Shown piece by piece: positions 58,777-64,000 of a DNA stretch of 64,000 nucleotides (its first letter is position 1; every line of letters starts with the position of its first letter). This DNA is from CAYPNP01 sp964412195 (GTDB lineage: Bacteria; Acidobacteriota; JAAYUB01). Position numbers and translations under genes: made by a program. The notes under the pieces are model-generated. The model ran no database searches. It was not told where the DNA came from and saw only the letters and a program-made list of their open reading frames with translations. The stretch is taken from the NCBI GenBank assembly GCA_964412195.1, contig CAYPNP010000012.1, positions 80,552 through 144,551 of the forward strand. The letters are read 5' to 3'.

Positions 58777-60456
58777 ATGGAGTACCTTACCCAGTCGCTT
58801 CGGGAGAATCCCGAACTGGCGATCTTCCTCACCCTCGCGATCGGATTCCTGATCGGGCGGATCCGGATCGGCACCTTCAGCCTGGGCAACGTCGTGGGCA
58901 CCCTGCTGGCCGGCGTGCTCATCGGCCAGCTCGACATCCGCGTCGCGCCGGTTGTCAAGCTCGTGTTCTTCGACCTGTTCCTGTTCGCCACCGGCTACAA
59001 AGTGGGCCCGCAATTCTTCCGGGGCCTAAAGAAGAACGCCCTGCCCCAGGTCGCCCTGACCCTCGTACTGTGCGTGACTAGCCTCGTCACCGCGGTCTCT
59101 TTTTCCAAGCTGCTTGGCTACGACTGCGGGACGGCCGCCGGGCTGATGGCCGGGGCGTTCACCGAGTCCACGGTCATCGGCACGGCCGGCCAGACCATCG
59201 AGAAGCTCGATCTCCCCCAGGCCGAGAAGGACAAGCTCCTGAACAACATCCCGGTGGCCTACGCGGTCAGCTACCTGGTGGGGACGGCCTTCGTGGTGTG
59301 GTTCCTCTCGAGCCTGGCACCCCGGATGATCCGCGTCAACCTGAAGGAGGAAAGCCGGCAGCTCGAAAGGCAGATGTCCGGCTCCGCCAAGGAAGAAGCC
59401 GGCGTGCGGTCCGCCTACCGGGAGTTTGACGTCCGCGCCTATCGCGCCACCGGGCCGCCGTTCGCCGGCCGGACGGTGGCCGACATCGAACAGTCCTTCT
59501 CGCCGGACCGGGTGTTCGTGCAGCGGATCCGGCGGGGGGATCGAATTATCGAACCGGAGCCCGAGACCGTGTTCCAGCCGGACGATGTCGTGGCCGTCAG
59601 CGCCCGGCGGCACGTGTTCTTCGAAACAACGGTCCCGCTGGGCGAGGAGGTCCAGGACCGGCAACTGCTCGACTTCCCCGCGGCGGCGCTGGACGTGGTG
59701 GTCACGAAGAAGGAAGCCGCGGAACAGACGCTGGCGGCGCTGGCCGAGCGGCACGGACGCGGCGTCGGCCTGCTGAAGCTGATCCGCGGCGGCGAGGAGA
59801 TCCCGTTCACCGCCGAAACGGTCATCAACCGGGGCGACGTGCTCCGGCTCGTCGGCGCCCGGCGGGACGTGGAGCGCGCCGGCAAGGCCTTCGGGTACAT
59901 CGAGCGGCCCACCAGCCAAACCGACATGGTCTTCGTCGGCCTGGGCATCCTGCTCGGCGGCTTCGTCGGCCTTCTGTCGGTCACGGTCGGCGGCCTGCCC
60001 CTCAGCCTGACGGCGAGCGGCGGCGCGCTGATCATGGGGCTCGTCTTCGGCTGGCTCCGCTCGGTGCGCCCGACCTTCGGCCGCATCCCGGAGGCGGCCC
60101 TGTGGGTGTTCGACACCGTCGGGCTGGCCGTCTTCATCGGCTGCGTCGGCCTGGGCGCGGGCCCCAGCTTCGTCTCCGGGGTGAAGCAGCTCGGTCCCAG
60201 CCTCATCTTCGTCGGGCTGCTGGTCGCCGTGACGCCCCACCTCACGGCAGTCCTGTTCGGCCGCTACGTCCTGAAAATGAACCCGGTCATCCTCTTCGGC
60301 GCCTGCTCCGGGGCGGGCACCATCACGGCCGCGCTCCGGGCGATCCAGGACGAGGCCGACAGCAAGCTGCCGGTCCTCGGCTATACCGTGCCCTACGCCG
60401 TCGGGAACATCCTCCTCACGGCGTGGGGACCCGTCATCGTACTATTAATGAAATAG
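58777..60456 (+). CDS. AspT/YidE family transporter (aspartate:alanine exchanger type) with TrkA-C domains
   Basis: A 559-residue membrane protein with AAGGAGCG upstream. It has two sets of about five helices, each containing an Asp-Al_Ex duplication domain (GTFSLGNVVGTLLAGVLIGQ; GGLPLSLTASGGALIMGLVFG). They are separated by two cytosolic TrkA-C-like domains (about residues 200-380). The late CSGAGTITAALRAIQDEA matches family members. AspT exchanges aspartate for alanine; YidE-type relatives are less well characterised. Flanked by glutaminase and asparaginase, uptake of Glu/Asp is the natural inference. Confidence 0.88.
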   Translation: MEYLTQSLRENPELAIFLTLAIGFLIGRIRIGTFSLGNVVGTLLAGVLIGQLDIRVAPVVKLVFFDLFLFATGYKVGPQFFRGLKKNALPQVALTLVLCVTSLVTAVSFSKLLGYDCGTAAGLMAGAFTESTVIGTAGQTIEKLDLPQAEKDKLLNNIPVAYAVSYLVGTAFVVWFLSSLAPRMIRVNLKEESRQLERQMSGSAKEEAGVRSAYREFDVRAYRATGPPFAGRTVADIEQSFSPDRVFVQRIRRGDRIIEPEPETVFQPDDVVAVSARRHVFFETTVPLGEEVQDRQLLDFPAAALDVVVTKKEAAEQTLAALAERHGRGVGLLKLIRGGEEIPFTAETVINRGDVLRLVGARRDVERAGKAFGYIERPTSQTDMVFVGLGILLGGFVGLLSVTVGGLPLSLTASGGALIMGLVFGWLRSVRPTFGRIPEAALWVFDTVGLAVFIGCVGLGAGPSFVSGVKQLGPSLIFVGLLVAVTPHLTAVLFGRYVLKMNPVILFGACSGAGTITAALRAIQDEADSKLPVLGYTVPYAVGNILLTAWGPVIVLLMK

Positions 60457-60464
60457 GAGGCCCC

Positions 60465-61550
60465 ATGAATCCGAAGCGTGCCCTTTTCTCAACCGGTTTG
60501 ATCCTGGTGCTGATCGCGATGCTGGCCGGCGGGACCGCCGCCCAGCAGGCGGCCGCCAAGCCCCTGCCCCACATCGTCATCCTGGCCACCGGCGGCACCA
60601 TCGCCGGCGTACAGCCCAAGGAGGGCGATCCCGGCTACAAGTCCGGCAGCCTGTCCATCGAGACCCTGATCCAGGCGGCGCCCGGCATGGACAAGATGGC
60701 CCGCCTGACCGGCGAGCAGATCGCCAGCATCGGCAGCCAGGACATGAACGACGCGGTGTGGTTCAAGCTGGCCAACCGCATCAACGAGCTGCTGGCCGCG
60801 TCCGACGTGGACGGCATCGTGATCACCCACGGCACCGACACCCTGGAGGAGACCGGCTACTTCCTCGACCTGGTGGTGAAGAGCGACAAGCCGGTGGTCC
60901 TGGTCGGCTCCATGCGGCCCGCCACCTCCACCAGCCCCGACGGCCCGCTCAACCTGTACAACGGCGTGGCCGTGGCGGCCGACCCGGCGGCGAAGGGCCT
61001 GGGCACTCTGGTGGTGGCCAACGACGACCTGCACGCGGCGCGCTACATCCAGAAGACCAACACCACCGACGTGCAGACCTTCGTCTCGCCCAACCGCGGC
61101 GCGATCGGCGAGGCGTACTACGGCAAGATGAAAATCTTCAGCTACTCCACCCAGCGTCACAACACCAAGAGCGAGTTTTCGCTGGACGGCCTGACCGCCC
61201 TCCCACGGGTGGAGATCGTCTACGCCGACGAGAACGCGGACGGCGTCCTGGTGGATGCCGCCGTCGCCGCGGGCGCCAAGGGGATCGTCCTGGCGGGCGT
61301 GGGCGACGGAAACGCGACCAAACCCATGATCGACGCCCTCGCCACGGCCGCCAAGAAGGGCGTGGTGGTGGTGCGCAGCTCGCGGGTGGGCAGCGGCATC
61401 GTGCGCCGGAACATCGAGCTGAACGACGACGCCCTCGGGTTCGTGGCGGCGATGGACCTGAACCCGCAGAAGGCGCGGGTGCTGCTCCGGATGGCGCTCA
61501 CGAAGACGGCGGACATCCACAAGATTCAAAAATACTTCGAAGAATACTGA
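60465..61550 (+). CDS. Type II (periplasmic) L-asparaginase
   Basis: A 361-residue protein. ATG 60465 has GGAGG from the end of the previous gene, eight bases away. A signal peptide (about 1-26, ending GGTAAQQ) precedes the amidohydrolase. The catalytic Thr is T42 in ATGGTIAG; the second site is THGTDTLEET (T124-D125), and QKTNTTDV supplies the Lys region. It converts Asn to Asp and ammonia. Type II enzymes are exported and of high affinity. It completes the Gln/Asn scavenging cluster. Confidence 0.95.
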   Translation: MNPKRALFSTGLILVLIAMLAGGTAAQQAAAKPLPHIVILATGGTIAGVQPKEGDPGYKSGSLSIETLIQAAPGMDKMARLTGEQIASIGSQDMNDAVWFKLANRINELLAASDVDGIVITHGTDTLEETGYFLDLVVKSDKPVVLVGSMRPATSTSPDGPLNLYNGVAVAADPAAKGLGTLVVANDDLHAARYIQKTNTTDVQTFVSPNRGAIGEAYYGKMKIFSYSTQRHNTKSEFSLDGLTALPRVEIVYADENADGVLVDAAVAAGAKGIVLAGVGDGNATKPMIDALATAAKKGVVVVRSSRVGSGIVRRNIELNDDALGFVAAMDLNPQKARVLLRMALTKTADIHKIQKYFEEY

Positions 61551-61560
61551 GGACGGATTC

Positions 61561-61597
61561 GCCGAGGCAATCCGCGTGAGCGTGGATTGCCCCGGCT
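61561..61597 (+). terminator. Hairpin after the asparaginase gene
   Basis: GGCAATCCGCG (61566-61576), tetraloop TGAG, CGTGGATTGCC (61581-61591), extended by GCCG/CGGC outside, then TTTGAG. It is a moderate terminator or processing hairpin before the DUF481 gene. Confidence 0.55.
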
Positions 61598-61626
61598 TTG
61601 AGTGTCCCGATTGACAGGAGCAGGCC

Positions 61627-62691
61627 ATGTCCTGGAAAAAAGTCGTCGGCTGGGGTTCCTTCTGGCTGTTCTTGCTCGCCTTTCCGCCAATCCGGGCGGA
61701 CGAACTGGTCGCGAAAACCGGAGAGCGCCTGACGGGCCGGATCCTGAGCGAAACGCCGGAAGCCGTGGAGTTCGAGTCGGCGGCCTTCGGCAAGCTCCGG
61801 GTCGAGAAGAAGGACATCAGCCGCCTGGAGCGGACCGCCCCCACCCAGCCGGACGCGCCTGCTCCTGCGGCGGCCGCCCAGGCAGCCCCGTCGGACCAGG
61901 CCCAGCCGCCCTCCGGGACGGACCCATCCGGGACCGCCATGAACGACCCATCCGCCCAAGACAATCGGGCCGATGCTCCTGTCAAGCGGAAATTCGGATC
62001 ATTCTTCGATCGGATCAACATCCTGAAAAAATGGAATTCGAACCTGACCCTCGGTCTCTGGTACCGCCGCGGCCAGGACAGCGACAACAACACGGAAATC
62101 CGGTTCCGCTCCGAGAGGATGGTTCCCGGGCCCCGTGAGTATCTCCTGGAGTACCGCTACTACCGGAAGGACAACGTGGCATCCGACGGCGAGAAAACCG
62201 TCGACGACGACACCACGCTGGGCGAATTCCGCTTCCGCCAGAAGCTCCGCTCCCGCTGGTTCTTCCAGGCCAACTCCCGCTACTACCGGGACCCCACCAT
62301 CGAACTGCTGCACGAAATGACCTTGACGGGAGGTCTCGGCTACAAGATCGTGGACCGGCCCACCTTCAAACTTTCCGCGATCCCGGCCATCGGCCCCCAG
62401 TACGCGGACTACGGCCCGGCGGAACAAGGGTGGCATTTCGTGGTCGGCGGGTACGAGGATCTCCAGTGGGATCTGACCAAGACCTTCAAAGTCCGGCAAT
62501 CGGTCTATTTCTTCCAGGATCCGTTCAACCGGGCCAGCCATGCCCTCCGCTTTCACCTGGAGCAGGTCCAGAACGTCGGCCGGTTTTTCAACTTCGGCGT
62601 CTCCTACGATTACACGTTCGACGGCGAGGTCGGGGCGCACATCAAGCAGAACCAGCAGCGCCTGGGCATCAACTTCGGGATGGAATTCTGA
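61627..62691 (+). CDS. DUF481 outer-membrane barrel protein
   Basis: A 354-residue protein with CAGGAG upstream and a signal peptide (about 1-24). A short N-terminal module (DELVAKTGERLTGRILSE) typical of this group is followed by a Pro/Ala-rich linker. The barrel (from about residue 125) has repeated Tyr/Arg-rich strands and ends in Phe (FGMEF). DUF481 proteins are outer-membrane proteins of unclear role, sometimes salt-induced. It follows the asparaginase by 76 bases across a hairpin and may belong to the same unit. Confidence 0.85.
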   Translation: MSWKKVVGWGSFWLFLLAFPPIRADELVAKTGERLTGRILSETPEAVEFESAAFGKLRVEKKDISRLERTAPTQPDAPAPAAAAQAAPSDQAQPPSGTDPSGTAMNDPSAQDNRADAPVKRKFGSFFDRINILKKWNSNLTLGLWYRRGQDSDNNTEIRFRSERMVPGPREYLLEYRYYRKDNVASDGEKTVDDDTTLGEFRFRQKLRSRWFFQANSRYYRDPTIELLHEMTLTGGLGYKIVDRPTFKLSAIPAIGPQYADYGPAEQGWHFVVGGYEDLQWDLTKTFKVRQSVYFFQDPFNRASHALRFHLEQVQNVGRFFNFGVSYDYTFDGEVGAHIKQNQQRLGINFGMEF

Positions 62692-62835
62692 CGCGGAAGG
62701 GATTGAGCGGGACGGGCCGTTTGTAGGATAATCCGCCCGGCACCCAACGCCGATACGACAAAATACCTTTCCCGGACGGCGCCCGGTGGAACTCTGCATC
62801 CCGCGGGCCGGCCGGTTGAAGATGGAGCGATCGCC

Positions 62836-63900
62836 ATGGCTGACGACCGGATCACCCAGGCCCGCTGGATCGCGGTGATGATCATCACCGGCCTGTGCGT
62901 CTACCTGTGCTGGCAGATGATGGAGCCGTTCCTCTTCGCCATCATGTGGGCGGTCGTTTTGAAGATCGTATTCAATCCGGTGCACACGTGGCTGCTGGCC
63001 CGGATCCGGCGGCCGGCGATCGCCGCCGTGATCTCCGTCCTGGTGGTGACGGCGGCGGGCGTCCTGCCGCTGGCCCTGATCGGCACGGCGCTGGCGTTCC
63101 AGCTGGCCAGCCTGGGCGGGGCGACCCAGGACCTGATCAAGTCGCTGCTGCAGGACCCCGGGAAGAGCCTCGTCCTGCAGAAAGGGCTGGAGGTCGCCCG
63201 GCGCTACGTCGACGTGGACAAAATGCTGGCGGCGGAGAACATCCAGTCGGTGCTGGGCTCCATCAGCCAGCCGATCCTCCAGGGCACCCTCCGCTTCCTG
63301 GGCGGCGCCCTGGGCGTGATCGCCAACATCTTCCTGGAGCTGTTCATCCTGTTCTACCTCTTCCGCGACGGCGACAAGTTCAAGGACCAATTCCTCAGCG
63401 TGCTGCCCCTCGAGCGGAAGCGGTCGGAGGAGCTCCTGGCCAGGACCCGCAACGTCATCAGCGCCAGCGTCAACGGCGTGCTGGTCATCGCCGCCCTGCA
63501 GGGAGCCCTGGGCGGCCTGATGTTCTGGATCCTGGGTTTGCCTTCTCCTCTCGTGTGGGGGGTGGTCATGTCCCTGCTGGCCATGCTGCCCGTGGGCGGC
63601 AGCGGTATCATCTGGTTCCCGGCGGCGCTCTTCCTGATCTTCACCGGGCACTGGATCAAGGGAGTCATCCTCATCGCCTTCGGCGCCCTCATCATCGGCA
63701 CGGTGGACAACCTCCTCCGCCCGCGGCTGGTGGGGGGGAAGACCGGCATGCACGACCTGACGGTTTTCTTCGCCGTTCTCGGCGGGATGAAGGTCTTCGG
63801 CATGGTGGGGTTCCTGCTGGGGCCGGTGGTGCTGGCGGTCACCTTCTCGCTGCTGTCGATCTACCGGGAGGAAACACCCAAGGAAGCGGCAGGTGACTGA
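62836..63900 (+). CDS. AI-2E/PerM (YdiK-like) family membrane protein
   Basis: A 354-residue protein with GGAGCG upstream. About eight helices are arranged in the family pattern: an N-terminal pair (WIAVMIITGLCVYLCWQMM), a long amphipathic segment (KSLLQDPGKSL to VLGSISQP) and the signature GLPSPLVWGVVMSLLAMLPVGGSGIIW. It ends with DNLLRPRLVGGKTGMHDLTVFF. Members have been linked to AI-2 export, Na+/H+ exchange or permease roles; none can be chosen here. Confidence 0.9.
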   Translation: MADDRITQARWIAVMIITGLCVYLCWQMMEPFLFAIMWAVVLKIVFNPVHTWLLARIRRPAIAAVISVLVVTAAGVLPLALIGTALAFQLASLGGATQDLIKSLLQDPGKSLVLQKGLEVARRYVDVDKMLAAENIQSVLGSISQPILQGTLRFLGGALGVIANIFLELFILFYLFRDGDKFKDQFLSVLPLERKRSEELLARTRNVISASVNGVLVIAALQGALGGLMFWILGLPSPLVWGVVMSLLAMLPVGGSGIIWFPAALFLIFTGHWIKGVILIAFGALIIGTVDNLLRPRLVGGKTGMHDLTVFFAVLGGMKVFGMVGFLLGPVVLAVTFSLLSIYREETPKEAAGD

Positions 63901-63912
63901 GGAGGGGTGTTC

Positions 63913-63952
63913 GGATTGCGGATTGCGGATTGCGGATTTGAGATTTCAAATC
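63913..63952. repeat. Heptamer array and TGAGATTTCAAAT unit at the right edge
   Basis: GATTGCG heptamers (63913-63939) are followed by the AGATTTCAAAT unit, the same order as at 19501 and 22084. The following 48 bases to the edge hold no gene that can be recognised. Confidence 0.8.
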
Positions 63953-64000
63953 AGTACTGTCCCACTAAAAGTCGAATAATTTCAGCTGTTTGCATGGATG

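Overview
The window is 64 kb of GC-rich DNA (about two thirds G+C by eye) from a Gram-negative bacterium. It has one 100-base assembly gap, so it is probably a metagenome or draft scaffold. Outer-membrane barrels, an RND efflux triad, periplasmic enzymes with signal peptides, a glutaminyl-tRNA synthetase, large hybrid histidine kinases and several DUF2950-type secreted proteins fit an acidobacterium-like lineage. No rRNA or marker gene settles this; Desulfobacterota would be an alternative.

Layout. 0-3.6 kb: secreted proteins of unknown function on the minus strand. 3.8-10.6 kb: a plus-strand housekeeping block, cysS-glnS-gltX-radA, separated by arrays of short tandem repeats. 10.9-17.9 kb: a three-gene signalling operon (hybrid kinase with HPt, REC-HD-GYP-REC protein, REC-PP2C phosphatase). 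18-24 kb: small exported proteins, a DUF2950 protein and an MltF-like lytic transglycosylase, again with repeat arrays and the gap. 24.3-26.2 kb: a stretch of broken genes in which at least five adjacent genes are cut and spliced into one another. 26.2-40.5 kb: a GH63-like glycosidase, a Ca2+/H+ exchanger, exported proteins, a SulP transporter, a DASS anion transporter and aspartate ammonia-lyase. 40.6-44 kb: carbonic anhydrase, a small monooxygenase and a sigma-54 activator. 44-54.5 kb: a six-gene operon (RND efflux triad, K+ channel, MscS channel, BASS transporter) and a PPK2 kinase. 54.5-56.2 kb: a gene-free control region with a REP-bounded element. 56.2-62.7 kb: DcaP-type porin, periplasmic glutaminase, AspT-type transporter, type II asparaginase and a DUF481 protein. 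62.8-63.9 kb: an AI-2E/PerM family protein.

How the parts may work together. The 56-61.5 kb genes form a plausible route for scavenging amides: porin entry, periplasmic conversion of Gln and Asn to Glu and Asp, and uptake by an AspT-family carrier. Aspartate ammonia-lyase and a dicarboxylate (DASS) carrier at 37-40 kb could use the aspartate. The most notable observation is regulatory. A 36-bp element (box AGTACGAAAAG, 9 variable bases, box GTATGAYATWTCGTAC) occurs three times. Each copy lies 98-100 bp upstream of, and in the same orientation as, a close match to a sigma-54 -24/-12 promoter. One copy overlaps the 3' end of the sigma-54 activator gene and points at the small monooxygenase. The other two are divergent and point at PPK2 and at the porin-glutaminase operon. 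This looks like an undescribed enhancer-dependent regulon; that the local activator binds the element is inference.
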